DNA from: Achromobacter sp. MYb9 | Lineage (GTDB): Bacteria > Pseudomonadota > Gammaproteobacteria > Burkholderiales > Burkholderiaceae_B | Assembly: GCF_002975275.1 (NCBI RefSeq) | Contig: NZ_PCOQ01000015.1 | Location: 62,001-126,000, forward strand | Direction of reading: 5' to 3' | Length of the DNA stretch: 64,000 bases | Shown: positions 1-8,463 of the stretch, one piece after another | Layout: every line of letters starts with the position of its first letter | Position numbering within the stretch: position 1 is the first letter of the stretch | Notes under the pieces: generated by a model | The model's input: the letters and a program-made list of their open reading frames with translations, nothing else | Databases searched by the model: none | Told to the model about the DNA's origin: nothing | Position numbers and translations under genes: made by a program

Positions 1-421
1 TGGCAATGCCGATCTTGCCCGTCTTTGCCAAGGTGTCGCGCAGCAATGCGTAGACCTTCTGGCCCTTGTTGATGGGCGCCACGTAGTAAGGCCGTTCCAG
101 ATACACGAACGAGACATCCGCCGCGTCCACGAACTGTTGTATTTCAATGGTTTGCGTGGTGCGGGGATAGGCCTCGGCAATCTCTTCCGGTGAAATGATG
201 ACGTACTGGCCGTCTTCATATTCCACGCCCTTGACGATATTGTCCTTATCGATTTCCTTGCCGGTGCGCTTGTTGATGCGCTTGTACCCGACTGGATCCA
301 TGGAACGCTTGTCCAGCCAATCGAAGTCCACCCCGGACTCCGTGGTTGCCGTGTGCAGGCCGACGGGGATATGGACCAGACCGAAGGAGATGGCCCCCTT
401 CCAGATGGTTCGTGTTGCCAT
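1..421 (-). CDS. ku: Ku DNA-end-binding protein (NHEJ), C-terminus cut off
   Basis: The product begins MATRTIWKGAISFGLVHIPV, the characteristic start of bacterial Ku, and continues through the early beta-barrel core (residues about 1-140) before leaving the window. Bacterial Ku forms a homodimeric ring on DNA double-strand ends and recruits LigD for non-homologous end joining. The ATG is at 421-419. About half of a usual 260-300 residue Ku is visible; the rest, and any ligD, would lie to the left. The next gene to the right runs the same way but has no functional link. Confidence 0.93.
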   Translation of the reverse strand, partial: MATRTIWKGAISFGLVHIPVGLHTATTESGVDFDWLDKRSMDPVGYKRINKRTGKEIDKDNIVKGVEYEDGQYVIISPEEIAEAYPRTTQTIEIQQFVDAADVSFVYLERPYYVAPINKGQKVYALLRDTLAKTGKIGIA

Positions 422-510
422 GATCAGCTCCTCTAGACCGGGAAGTGATCAGCAAATAGTATTCCCGCGCGGGGCAAGGCGTCACCCGCCGGGCCTTGCC
501 GTGTCGGGCG

Positions 511-1650
511 TCAACCGGCGCGCGCCTTCGCGGCGGCCGCTTGCTTGATGGAGCGCCTGCGCCACCATAGCCACACGCCGCTGATTCCCAGGCCGGCCAG
601 CGACAGCCCGCCGAGCGCCACGGCGGTTTCCAGCGCGACGCCGCCCAGCCCGCCGGTATGCAAGGGATAGATCACGACCGTCGCCCGGACGCCCGGATCC
701 AGCGCGTTCCAGCGCTGCACCGCCAGGACGTCGGCGGTGCGGGGATCTATCCAGACGGAGGTCATGCCGTTGGGATGCGGATCGTCGGCCAGCATCATGC
801 GGAAACGCGTGGGCGCGGCGGCATGCGGCGGTACCACGATGTACCCGATGGGCGCGGGTTCCTGGAATTGCGCCACGGCCTTCGCGGCCAATTCGTCCAG
901 CGTCAGCGCAGGCGCAAGGGTGGCGACTTGCCCGGCACCCTTGGCGTTGATCGCGGGCAATGCCGGCGCCTTGACCGGCGTGGCGCCGCTTAACCAGGTT
1001 ACGGCCTGGCCCAGCGGGCGCCATGCCATATACGCGCCGGTGGCCACCGATACGGCGATCAGCAGGCCCAGCGTAGCGCCGCCGACGCGGTGCAGGTCGA
1101 ACAGCGAACGCAGCAGGCCGCGGTCCAGCGCCATGTTCCAGCCTTTTGACCAGTGCCGTGGCCACCACAGGATCAAACCCGTGATCAGCAAGAACAGGTA
1201 GGTCAGCGCCACCCACGCCAGGATGGCCTTGCCGGTGCCGTCCAGGTAAAGCGCGCTATGCAGTTTGAACAGCACATTCGCCGCCCCCTCGGTTTCACCG
1301 CGCCGGCCTTGTTCGACGCCGGTGACGGGGTCCAGGTATAGGGTGCCGCGCCAGGCGGCGCGCACCCGGACTTCAAGCGTTTCGCCGGGAACGCGGGCGG
1401 GCCGGAACACTAGGTTCGCGCCGTCGCCGAATTCCTTTCTGGCCGACTGCAGCACGGACTCCAGCGCGACGCCCGCCTGGCCGGGGGCCAGGTCGGAACG
1501 GGCCTGGAACAGCTGCGGATTCGCCCACCGGTCCAGCGCCGGCGTGACGACAAGCGCCGCACCGGACAGCCCCGAGAAAATCAGGACCCAGCCGGCGCTG
1601 AGCGCCAGCCAGCGGTGCACCCGCAGCCACACGCCGCGCAGGCCTTTCAC
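511..1650 (-). CDS. PepSY-associated transmembrane protein
   Basis: A 379-residue integral membrane protein. It has an N-terminal helix after the motif LRVHRWLAL, a large periplasmic part, two central helices (about residues 170-250) and a C-terminal helix ending in a WLWWRRR anchor. This is the layout of PepSY_TM proteins, often linked to iron-siderophore reduction or uptake, although no siderophore gene is adjacent here. The start is GTG at 1650-1648; upstream in frame there is only a stop and no ATG. A TACAAT hexamer on the minus strand (plus 1718-1723) may be its -10 box. The exact role is unknown. Confidence 0.85.
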   Translation of the reverse strand: MKGLRGVWLRVHRWLALSAGWVLIFSGLSGAALVVTPALDRWANPQLFQARSDLAPGQAGVALESVLQSARKEFGDGANLVFRPARVPGETLEVRVRAAWRGTLYLDPVTGVEQGRRGETEGAANVLFKLHSALYLDGTGKAILAWVALTYLFLLITGLILWWPRHWSKGWNMALDRGLLRSLFDLHRVGGATLGLLIAVSVATGAYMAWRPLGQAVTWLSGATPVKAPALPAINAKGAGQVATLAPALTLDELAAKAVAQFQEPAPIGYIVVPPHAAAPTRFRMMLADDPHPNGMTSVWIDPRTADVLAVQRWNALDPGVRATVVIYPLHTGGLGGVALETAVALGGLSLAGLGISGVWLWWRRRSIKQAAAAKARAG

Positions 1651-1757
1651 GAGGTTGATCCGGTAGATGCGAAGCCCACGCGTAGTACATCAGCACTTCG
1701 AAATTATTGACGCCGCCATTGTATTTCAACGATCCGCCACGACGCTGGGCGTCGCCC

Positions 1758-2645
1758 TCACGTTGCCGCACACTCCTTCAATATGCGCACGAAACGCTGC
1801 GCGTGGCGGCTGGGGGCATCGAAGCGGGAGCGCACCAGGCTCAATGCCAGTGGAATCGATTCGCGCAGCGGCCGCACTTCCAGGCCGGGCCACCCCTCCT
1901 GCCCTACCGAGAACTGGTCCACGATTGCCACGCCCGCGCCGGCCCGTACCAGCGCGCACGCCAGTTCGGCGCGCACGATATCGACTGACGCCGTCCAGGA
2001 CACGCCCGCCCGTTGGAATGCCGCCGCCACCAATTGGCCGAACGGGATGTTGCGGCTGTACAGCACCAGCCGGTACGCGGCCAATTCGGCCAGCCCCACA
2101 TCCGCCTGGCCCGCCAATGGATGGCCCGCAGGCAGGATGCAAACCATTTTTCCGGTGGCGAACGGTTCGACGATCAGATTGGGGTGGTCGATGGGCAGCA
2201 CCGATACCGCCAACTCCGCCTTGCGCCCCAAGAGCTCGTGCGCCATGTCCGCCAGCAGCGTCGTGTGATATTTCAGGCGTACATTCGGATAGCGTTCCAG
2301 ATAGCGCGCCATGACGGGCGGCAGGAAATTCAGCCCCAGGCTGGGGCTGGAGCAAAGCGTCAGCGCCCCTTCCGGCCGCGCCGCCAGATCCCGGGCGAAG
2401 TCGTCGATGCGCAACGCCTCTTCGAACAACGGGCCCACCTCTTCGAACAGCCGATGCGCTTCGGGCGTGGGCGTCAGTTTGCCCTTGTCCCGGTCAAACA
2501 AGGTCAGGCCCAGGCTTTGTTCCGTGTGGGCGATCAACCGGCTGACGGCGGGTTGCGACACGAACAGCAGCTTGGCCGCCCCGTTCATCGACCCGGTCAG
2601 CATCACCGCCCGAAAGACCTCCATCTGCCTGAGTTTGAAGCGCAT
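1758..2645 (-). CDS. LysR-family transcriptional regulator
   Basis: The 295-residue protein has an N-terminal winged helix-turn-helix (about residues 1-65, with GSMNGAAKLLFVSQPAVSRL as the recognition region) and a periplasmic-binding-protein-like effector domain to the end. The reading frame is open further upstream, but ATG 2645 is chosen because LysR homology begins there. It is divergent from the hydroxyacid dehydrogenase at 2772, the standard arrangement for a LysR regulator and its target. A T-N11-A type dyad lies 13 bases before its own start. It probably controls the 2772-5375 cluster; its effector is unknown. Confidence 0.92.
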   Translation of the reverse strand: MRFKLRQMEVFRAVMLTGSMNGAAKLLFVSQPAVSRLIAHTEQSLGLTLFDRDKGKLTPTPEAHRLFEEVGPLFEEALRIDDFARDLAARPEGALTLCSSPSLGLNFLPPVMARYLERYPNVRLKYHTTLLADMAHELLGRKAELAVSVLPIDHPNLIVEPFATGKMVCILPAGHPLAGQADVGLAELAAYRLVLYSRNIPFGQLVAAAFQRAGVSWTASVDIVRAELACALVRAGAGVAIVDQFSVGQEGWPGLEVRPLRESIPLALSLVRSRFDAPSRHAQRFVRILKECAAT

Positions 2646-2657
2646 CTTGCCGTTCCG

Positions 2658-2672
2658 ATAATCATTGGTTAT
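2658..2672. promoter_or_regulatory. Candidate LysR T-N11-A operator
   Basis: The 15-base element ATAATCATTGGTTAT pairs at 6 of 7 positions around a central T and fits the T-N11-A rule of LysR binding sites. It lies in the divergent intergenic region 2646-2771. Being close to the LysR start, it suits autoregulation together with control of the 2772 operon. Confidence 0.5.
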
Positions 2673-2771
2673 ATCCCCTGGCCAACTTAGCATAAGAGGA
2701 AATTCCGCCATATCGGTAGCATCCAGAGTCGTCGCCGGACGCCATTCCGGCTGCTTCGATAAAGGGATTGC

Positions 2772-3680
2772 ATGACGCTGAAATTGGGATTCATCGGCCT
2801 GGGCATGATGGGCCTGCCGATGTTGGAGAACCTGGCCCGCGAGGAAACGTTTCACCTCCGTGCTTACGACCGGGATCCGCAGCGGCTGGAGCGCCTGCAG
2901 GCGCATCCCGCCTGGGGTCAAACGCTGCGACCCGCCGCGCGCCTGGCCGACCTGGCGGACTGCGACGTGATCATCACGATGCTGCCCAACAGCGCCGTCA
3001 CCAACTCGGTCATCGAAGGCGAGCCAGGCACGCCCGGCCTGGCCGCGCTGCTGCCGCGCGGCGCCACGCTGATAGACATGGGGTCGTCCAACCCGGCGGA
3101 CACGCTGCGGCTGGCCCCGCTGCTACACGAGGCCGGCATCACGCTGATTGACGCCCCGGTGTCCGGCGCGGTCGCCAAGGCCGCCAGCGGCACGCTCGCC
3201 ATCATGGCGGGCGGCGCGGCCGAAGACCTGGCGCGCGTCCAGCCGATCTTGTCCCGCATGGGCGCCACCTTGATCCACACCGGCATGGTCGGTTCGGCCC
3301 ATGCGATGAAGGCGCTGAACAACTATGTGTACGCAGCGGGCCTGCTCGCGGCCAGCGAAGCCATGCTGATTGCCCAGGCCATGAACCTGGACCCCACGGT
3401 CTTCACGCAGGTGCTTAACGCGTCCAGCGGCCGCAACGTCGCCACCGAAACAAAGCTGGCCCAGTTCATCGTGCCGGGTACGTTCAATGGCGGCTTTGCG
3501 CTGGCGTTGATGGCGAAAGACCTGCGCACCGCCAACAGCCTGCAGCAATTGACCTGCGTGCCAGCGCCGCAGCTGTCCCTGTGCGCGGGCCTATGGCAAG
3601 AAGCGGTGGAAACGCTGCCCGCGACTGCCGACAACACGGAGATCTACCGCTATCTGCAAACGCGGCACAGCGCCGGCTAA
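2772..3680 (+). CDS. NAD(P)-dependent beta-hydroxyacid dehydrogenase (HIBADH family)
   Basis: A 302-residue enzyme of the 3-hydroxyisobutyrate/tartronate-semialdehyde reductase family. It shows the Rossmann glycine motif GFIGLGMMG (residues 6-14), the substrate-binding DAPVSGA (128-134) and the catalytic lysine in AMKALNN (K180). Such enzymes interconvert 2- or 3-hydroxyacids and the matching semialdehydes using NAD(P). The ribosome site AAAGGGATTGC precedes the ATG. It is first in a rightward cluster with a Bug receptor and an AA_synth protein, divergent from a LysR gene. The substrate cannot be read from the sequence. Confidence 0.9.
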   Translation: MTLKLGFIGLGMMGLPMLENLAREETFHLRAYDRDPQRLERLQAHPAWGQTLRPAARLADLADCDVIITMLPNSAVTNSVIEGEPGTPGLAALLPRGATLIDMGSSNPADTLRLAPLLHEAGITLIDAPVSGAVAKAASGTLAIMAGGAAEDLARVQPILSRMGATLIHTGMVGSAHAMKALNNYVYAAGLLAASEAMLIAQAMNLDPTVFTQVLNASSGRNVATETKLAQFIVPGTFNGGFALALMAKDLRTANSLQQLTCVPAPQLSLCAGLWQEAVETLPATADNTEIYRYLQTRHSAG

Positions 3681-3741
3681 GCCCGCATCAAGACACCTAT
3701 AACAAAGACAAAGGCATACCCGCCATAAGGGAGACAACATC

Positions 3742-4707
3742 ATGCAAAGAACTGCCATTTCCATCGCCTTGACCCTGGGCCTGACCAGCGCGGCGCCGGC
3801 GTGGGCGGCATCCCCCTATCCCGAACATCCAATCCGGATGGTCGTGCCCTTCCCGCCCGGCAGCATCACCGACGTGGTGGCGCGCAGCCTGGGCAAGCAC
3901 ATGGCGGCCGACCTGGGGCAACCCGTCGTTGTCGAGAACAAGCCCGGCGCCAACGGCATCATCGGCACCCATGACGTGGCCAGGGCAAAGCCCGACGGCT
4001 ATACGCTGGTGGTGGTCGGCGTGTCCACGGCGGCCAGCGGTGTCAGCTTGTTCAAGGACCTGCCTTACGACCCGGCGAAAGACCTGTCGCCCATCGGCGC
4101 CGTCGCGGAAACGCCGTATCTGCTGGTGGGCTCGCCGAAAACCGCGGGCGCCAACGTCGGCGAACTGTTTGCCTACGGCCGCAAGCACCCCGGAAAACTC
4201 ACCTACGCCTACGGATCGGGTAGCGCCCAGGTCTTCGGCGCCAAGCTGGCCGCGATGGGCGATATCACCGTCACCGCCGTGCCGTACCGTGGCGGGCCGC
4301 AAGCCTTGACAGACGTCATCGGCGGCACCGTCGACCTGACCTTCACGGACCTGGCCAACGGCTTGCAGCAAGCCCGCGCCGGCAAGGTCAAGACGTATGG
4401 CGTCAGCACGCCCGACCGCTTCCCGCTGGCGCCAGACATTCCCACGCTGAACGAAACCGGCGCGCCGGGGTTCAACCTGACCGTCTGGTTCGGCCTGATG
4501 GGGCCCGCAGGCTTGCCCCAGCCCGTCGCCGACCGGCTGGCCCGCGCGTTGGACGTTGCCTTGGCCAACAAGGAACTGCAAGAAGCCTATGCGCGCCAAG
4601 GGCTCAGCGTGAAAACGCAAAGTCCCGCCGAGTTCGGCGCCTTCGTCGTGGCCGAAATCGGCAAATGGGCCGCGATCGTCAAGGAAACCGGTATTGCTCC
4701 GCAGTGA
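3742..4707 (+). CDS. Bug-family tripartite tricarboxylate transporter receptor
   Basis: A 321-residue periplasmic binding protein. The N-terminal Sec signal ends near ...APAWAA (about residue 23) and is followed by YPEHPIRMVVPFPPGS and ENKPGANG, both signatures of Bug receptors. Proteins of this family bind small carboxylates for TctAB-type carriers. No tctAB lies beside it; the only pair in the window is at 37005-39008. The ribosome site AGGGAGACAAC is strong. It sits 61 bases after the dehydrogenase, so it is probably co-transcribed and may deliver that pathway's substrate. Confidence 0.93.
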   Translation: MQRTAISIALTLGLTSAAPAWAASPYPEHPIRMVVPFPPGSITDVVARSLGKHMAADLGQPVVVENKPGANGIIGTHDVARAKPDGYTLVVVGVSTAASGVSLFKDLPYDPAKDLSPIGAVAETPYLLVGSPKTAGANVGELFAYGRKHPGKLTYAYGSGSAQVFGAKLAAMGDITVTAVPYRGGPQALTDVIGGTVDLTFTDLANGLQQARAGKVKTYGVSTPDRFPLAPDIPTLNETGAPGFNLTVWFGLMGPAGLPQPVADRLARALDVALANKELQEAYARQGLSVKTQSPAEFGAFVVAEIGKWAAIVKETGIAPQ

Positions 4708-4796
4708 TTCCGGATCTTGATCCCCGCTCCTGGCTCCATCGTCGAGCCTGTCGTTGATGCCCTCCCAATACGCCTCCTTCCCCTGAAGAGACTTCC

Positions 4797-5375
4797 ATGT
4801 CGTTGATTGAAATCCGCAAACGCTGCCTGATCGTTGAAACCACGTTCCACGAAAATGGGCCCGCCCCCGCGCAGCCGTTGAAGCTCGCCGCGTCGTGCGC
4901 CGTCGTCAAGAATCCCTACGCGGGCCGCTACGAACCCGATCTGATGCCGTTCATGGCCGAGCTGCGCACATTGGGCACCTTACTGGCGACCGAACTGGTC
5001 GACACGTTGGGCAAGGACAAAATCGAGGTCTACAGCAAAGCCGCCATCGTGGGCCTGGACGGCGAAATGGAACACGGCGCCGTTTGGCATGAAGCCGGCG
5101 GCTGGGCGATGCGCACGGTGCTGGGCGAACCCAAGGCGATGGTGCCCGCAGTGAAGGCGGTGGCTGTCGCGGGGTACCGGATCATGGTTCCGGTGCATTA
5201 CATCCACGCCTCTTATGTGCGCAGCCACTTCAATAGCATCGAGATCGGCATTCAGGACGCGCCACGCCCCGGCGAAATCCTGTTCGCCTTGGTTATGGGC
5301 ACGGGCGGACGAGTCCACTCGAGGCTGGGCGGTTTGACCAAGGACGCCGTGGCGGTTCATGACGGCCAACGCTAG
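4797..5375 (+). CDS. Amino acid synthesis (AA_synth) family protein
   Basis: The 192-residue product matches the AA_synth (DUF1185) family throughout, for example in NPYAGRYEPDL, KAAIVGLDGEMEHGAVWHE and the C-terminal HSRLGGLTKD. The molecular function of this family is not established; despite its name its members mostly sit in catabolic or transport operons. It follows the Bug receptor by 89 bases on the same strand and probably ends the LysR-controlled cluster. The start is the ATG at 4797 after GAAGAG. The protein has no signal peptide or membrane segment. Confidence 0.85.
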   Translation: MSLIEIRKRCLIVETTFHENGPAPAQPLKLAASCAVVKNPYAGRYEPDLMPFMAELRTLGTLLATELVDTLGKDKIEVYSKAAIVGLDGEMEHGAVWHEAGGWAMRTVLGEPKAMVPAVKAVAVAGYRIMVPVHYIHASYVRSHFNSIEIGIQDAPRPGEILFALVMGTGGRVHSRLGGLTKDAVAVHDGQR

Positions 5376-5401
5376 TTGGAAACCGTCATTTCAATGCTTA
5401 G

Positions 5402-5427
5402 AATCTACTTTAACTAATCTACTTTAA
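5402..5427. repeat. Pair of 12-bp direct repeats, 14-bp spacing
   Basis: AATCTACTTTAA occurs at 5402-5413 and again at 5416-5427, in a locally AT-rich stretch of the 270-base gap between the AA_synth gene and the APC permease. The 14-base period does not match a helical turn exactly. It could be a tandem regulator site or a small duplication. No gene is seen in the gap. Confidence 0.6.
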
Positions 5428-5645
5428 GATCGTGCTTAATTACTTGTAAATCAACAGGATAACTCCATGACTTAAAGTCGATTGGCGGTAAAGGTCTGGC
5501 GTCGACCCCGCACCGATCCGCATTTTTCGGGAAAACCCGGAGAAACTTTTTCGCTTTCGTATCGGTCGCAAATTGTTCAGGTTGACGTCAGGCGCCCTCT
5601 CCGGCACGCGCCGCGCCTGTGACCCGCCGCCCCTGCGAGAGCCCC

Positions 5646-7016
5646 ATGACATCGATCCCTCCGCGCGCCGCCGCATTACCGACCCGTATGCGGCAAGACG
5701 AGAAACCGGGGTTATCGGTGATGGACGCCACGGTCGTGCTGGTGGGCGTGGTCATCGGCATCGGCATCTTCGGTTTCCCGCCGCTGGTCGCGCAGCACGC
5801 CGCGTCGGACGCCATATACATCGCGCTGTGGTGCGCGGGCGGTCTGGTGATGCTGGTCGGCGCGCTGTGTTATGCGGAGCTGGGCTCGGCCTACCCCGGC
5901 GCCGGCGGCGAATACCTGTACCTGACGCGGGCCTGGGGGCCGCGCGTGGGCCTGATGTTCGCGTGGGCGCGTTGCACCGTGATCCAGACCGGCGCCATCG
6001 CGGTCGTCGCCTACATCTACGGCGACTATGCGCAACGCCTGATGCCGCTGGGCGCCTACGGCACGGCGGCGCATGCCGCGATCTCGGTCGTGGCGCTGAC
6101 CGCGCTGAACATGGTGGGCACGCGCTATTCCAAACGCCTGCAATGGGCCTTCACTTTGCTCACCCTGGTGGCGTTGGGAGCAGTCCTGGTGGCCAGCCTG
6201 ACCGCAACGGGTGACACGGCGGCTCCCCCCGCCGCGCCCTCGCCCCTTGCCGGCAACCCCGCGGGCCTGATGGGAATGGGCATGGTGTTCGTGCTGTTGA
6301 CCTACGGGGGCTGGAACGAAGCCGCCTATCTCAGCGGCGAACTGCGCGACCCGGGCCGCAATATGAGCCGGGTGCTGCTGATCGGCACAGCGATCGTGAC
6401 GGGCGCCTATGTGCTGACCAATTTGGCGCTACTGGAGCTGTTCGGCCTGCAAGGCCTGCGCGACACGCCGGCGCTGGGCGCCGACGTCATGCAGACGGCG
6501 GCAGGCCCTTACGCCGCCGCCCTGCTCAGCCTGACCATCTGCGCGACCGCGCTCAGCACCATCAACGGCACCATCATCACCGGCGCCCGCGTCTACTACG
6601 CCCTGGGCCGCGACGTGCCGCGGCTGCACGCGCTGGCCGGCTGGAGCGCCCGCAGCGAAACGCCGGTCGCCGCCCTATTGGTCCAAGGCGTGATCACCCT
6701 GCTTCTGGTGGGCCTGGGCGCCGTCAGCCAGAACAGCGTACAGACGCTGGTCGCCTACACCGCCCCGGTATTCTGGCTATTCATGTTGCTGGTGGCGGCG
6801 TCGGTATGGCGCTTGCGGCAACGCGATCCGGATCGGCCCCGGCCGTTTCGCGTGCCCCTCTATCCCCTGCCGCCGCTGCTGCTGGGCCTGACCTGCGCCG
6901 GGCTGGTGTATTCCAGCGCCGTCTACGCGGGGGCCGGCGCCCTGATCGGGCTGGCGGTTCTGGCGGCGGGTATTCCCATGCTGCGCTGGGTGAAGCCCGC
7001 CCGGATGCCCGACTAG
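5646..7016 (+). CDS. APC-superfamily amino acid permease
   Basis: The roughly 456-residue protein has about 12 hydrophobic helices. The first half carries the APC signature GVVIGIGIFGFPPLV, with the unwound TM1 glycine stretch, and GALCYAELGSAYPGAGGEYLYLTRAWG; TM6 has FVLLTYGGWNEAAYLSGELRDPGRN. It is probably a proton-coupled amino acid or polyamine carrier in the inner membrane. A GTG at 5619 is an alternative start; ATG 5646 is preferred as it gives a normal short cytoplasmic tail. No operon partner is obvious and the substrate is unknown. Confidence 0.88.
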   Translation: MTSIPPRAAALPTRMRQDEKPGLSVMDATVVLVGVVIGIGIFGFPPLVAQHAASDAIYIALWCAGGLVMLVGALCYAELGSAYPGAGGEYLYLTRAWGPRVGLMFAWARCTVIQTGAIAVVAYIYGDYAQRLMPLGAYGTAAHAAISVVALTALNMVGTRYSKRLQWAFTLLTLVALGAVLVASLTATGDTAAPPAAPSPLAGNPAGLMGMGMVFVLLTYGGWNEAAYLSGELRDPGRNMSRVLLIGTAIVTGAYVLTNLALLELFGLQGLRDTPALGADVMQTAAGPYAAALLSLTICATALSTINGTIITGARVYYALGRDVPRLHALAGWSARSETPVAALLVQGVITLLLVGLGAVSQNSVQTLVAYTAPVFWLFMLLVAASVWRLRQRDPDRPRPFRVPLYPLPPLLLGLTCAGLVYSSAVYAGAGALIGLAVLAAGIPMLRWVKPARMPD

Positions 7017-7090
7017 CGCGCGTTGTTCCCGGCGGGCGGCGCTGCGCCCGCGGTTCGTTCCCTGTTGTTGACCTACATGGAGAGCCCATC

Positions 7091-7963
7091 ATGCACCCTT
7101 CGACTCAACCCCTTGCCGCCGGCCGCATGCGCCGGTCTTTGGCCCGGACCGCTGCGGCATCCACGGCCCTGGCACTGTGCCTGTCGTTCGCCGCCACGGC
7201 CACCGCCCAGCTGGCGACGGCGCCGGGCGCCAAGCCTGAAACTCAGAAAGAGTACGTCCCGGACGTTGGCCAGCAAGGCAAGGACGTGATCTGGGTGCCA
7301 ACGCCGCAAACATTGGTGGACAAGATGCTGGACATGGCCAAGGTCACGCCAAAAGACCGGCTGATGGACCTGGGATCCGGCGACGGCCGCACTGTCATTA
7401 CCGCTGCGCAGCGCGGCCTGACCGCGCAAGGTATCGAATACAACCCCGATCTGGTCGAATTGTCGCGCCGCAATGCGCAACGGGCCGGTGTGGCAGACCG
7501 TGCCACCTTCGTGGCGGCCGATCTGTTCCAGACCGACCTGTCCAAAGCCGATGTCATCACCATGTTCTTGCTGACGACCATCAACGAAAAGCTGCGCCCC
7601 ACGCTGCTGCAGCTGCCGCCGGGCACGCGGGTGGTATCCAACACCTTCCGCATGGGCGATTGGGAGCCCGACCAGACCGAGACGGTCACCCAGGACTGCT
7701 CCACCTACTGCACGGCGTTGCTGTGGATCGTGCCGGCGAAGGTCGAGGGCAAATGGGACGTGGACGGCCAGACGCTGCATCTGACGCAGAAGTACCAGAT
7801 GCTGTCGGGCAAGCTGGGCGGCGCCGATATTTCACAGGGACGCGTCAATGGCAAGACGATCTCGTTCAGCGCCAACGGCGTGCGCTACACCGGCGAAATC
7901 AACGGCAAGACCATCAGCGGCACGGCAGCGGGCAAAGGCAACTGGACCGCCAAGCGGGTTTGA
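7091..7963 (+). CDS. Exported class I SAM-dependent methyltransferase (FAM173-like)
   Basis: The 290-residue product starts with a clear Sec signal (basic MRRSLART, then a hydrophobic core, cleavage near TATAQ, residue 40). A class I methyltransferase fold follows: VPTPQTLVDKMLDMAKVTP, SAM motif DLGSGDGR (93-100), GIEYNPDLVELSRRNA, and VVSNTFRMGDWEPDQ. These resemble the FAM173/ATPSCKMT lysine methyltransferases. The last 75 residues are beta-rich with two near repeats (VNGKTISFSANG, INGKTISGTAAG). An exported SAM enzyme is unexpected because SAM is cytosolic. The Rrf2 gene follows 33 bases later. The substrate is unknown. Confidence 0.85.
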   Translation: MHPSTQPLAAGRMRRSLARTAAASTALALCLSFAATATAQLATAPGAKPETQKEYVPDVGQQGKDVIWVPTPQTLVDKMLDMAKVTPKDRLMDLGSGDGRTVITAAQRGLTAQGIEYNPDLVELSRRNAQRAGVADRATFVAADLFQTDLSKADVITMFLLTTINEKLRPTLLQLPPGTRVVSNTFRMGDWEPDQTETVTQDCSTYCTALLWIVPAKVEGKWDVDGQTLHLTQKYQMLSGKLGGADISQGRVNGKTISFSANGVRYTGEINGKTISGTAAGKGNWTAKRV

Positions 7964-8003
7964 CCCGCCGGGTTCTCATGCAATAGCATGCGTTGCATGA
8001 GAA
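7960..8003 (+). promoter_or_regulatory. Rrf2 promoter with overlapping 11-bp inverted-repeat operator
   Basis: TTGACC (7960-7965), an 18-base spacer and TAGCAT (7984-7989) form a plausible sigma-70 promoter. TTCTCATGCAA (7973-7983) and TTGCATGAGAA (7993-8003) are perfect 11-base inverted arms separated by 9 bases that include the -10 box. The expected transcription start coincides with the A of ATG 7997, which would make the mRNA leaderless. The -35 box overlaps the stop codon of the methyltransferase gene. Confidence 0.6.
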
Positions 8004-8461
8004 GAGACAGCAAACTATCCGGCGTGCTTCATGTTCTGCTGCATATGGCCGAGGCGCCGGGCCCCATGACGTCCGATGACTTGGGCCGGGTCATGCAGAC
8101 CAATCCTGTCGTCATTCGCCGCATCATGGCCGGCCTGCGCGACCAAGGGCTGGTGCGTTCCGAAAAAGGCCATGGCGGCGGCTGGACGATCTCGTGCGAT
8201 TTCAATCGCGTGACGCTGCGCGACATCTACGAAGCGCTGGGCTCGCCCGAGATCTTCGCCATGGGCAACCGCAGCGATGCACCCGGTTGCCTGGTCGAAG
8301 CCGCCGTGAACAAGGCGCTGACCGGCGCGTTCGAAGACGCCGAGGCCCTGCTGATGGACCGGTTTGGGGCGGTAACCCTGGCCGCGCTCAGCAAAGACTT
8401 CCATGCCGGCATGCTGCGCCAGGGCCGGGGGTTCAACCCCGCCATGGCGCATGCCGAATAG
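7997..8461 (+). CDS. Rrf2-family transcriptional regulator
   Basis: The 154-residue protein begins [19 protein letters not shown] and has the Rrf2 winged helix (recognition region [18 protein letters not shown], wing KGHGGGWTI). The three-cysteine Fe-S cluster motif of IscR is absent; only one Cys (DAPGCLVE) lies near that position, so it is of the YwnA/CymR-like redox or metabolite type. An ATG nine bases earlier (7988) is possible, but homology favours 7997. No ribosome site is seen, consistent with a leaderless message. The inverted repeat across its start suggests strong autoregulation. Confidence 0.9.
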   Translation: MRRDSKLSGVLHVLLHMAEAPGPMTSDDLGRVMQTNPVVIRRIMAGLRDQGLVRSEKGHGGGWTISCDFNRVTLRDIYEALGSPEIFAMGNRSDAPGCLVEAAVNKALTGAFEDAEALLMDRFGAVTLAALSKDFHAGMLRQGRGFNPAMAHAE

Positions 8462-8463
8462 GC

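Noticed and set aside
7954-7968. GCGGGT-TTG-ACCCGC hairpin as terminator of the methyltransferase gene
   Set aside because: Only six pairs, overlaps the stop codon and the -35 box of the Rrf2 promoter, and no T-tract follows.
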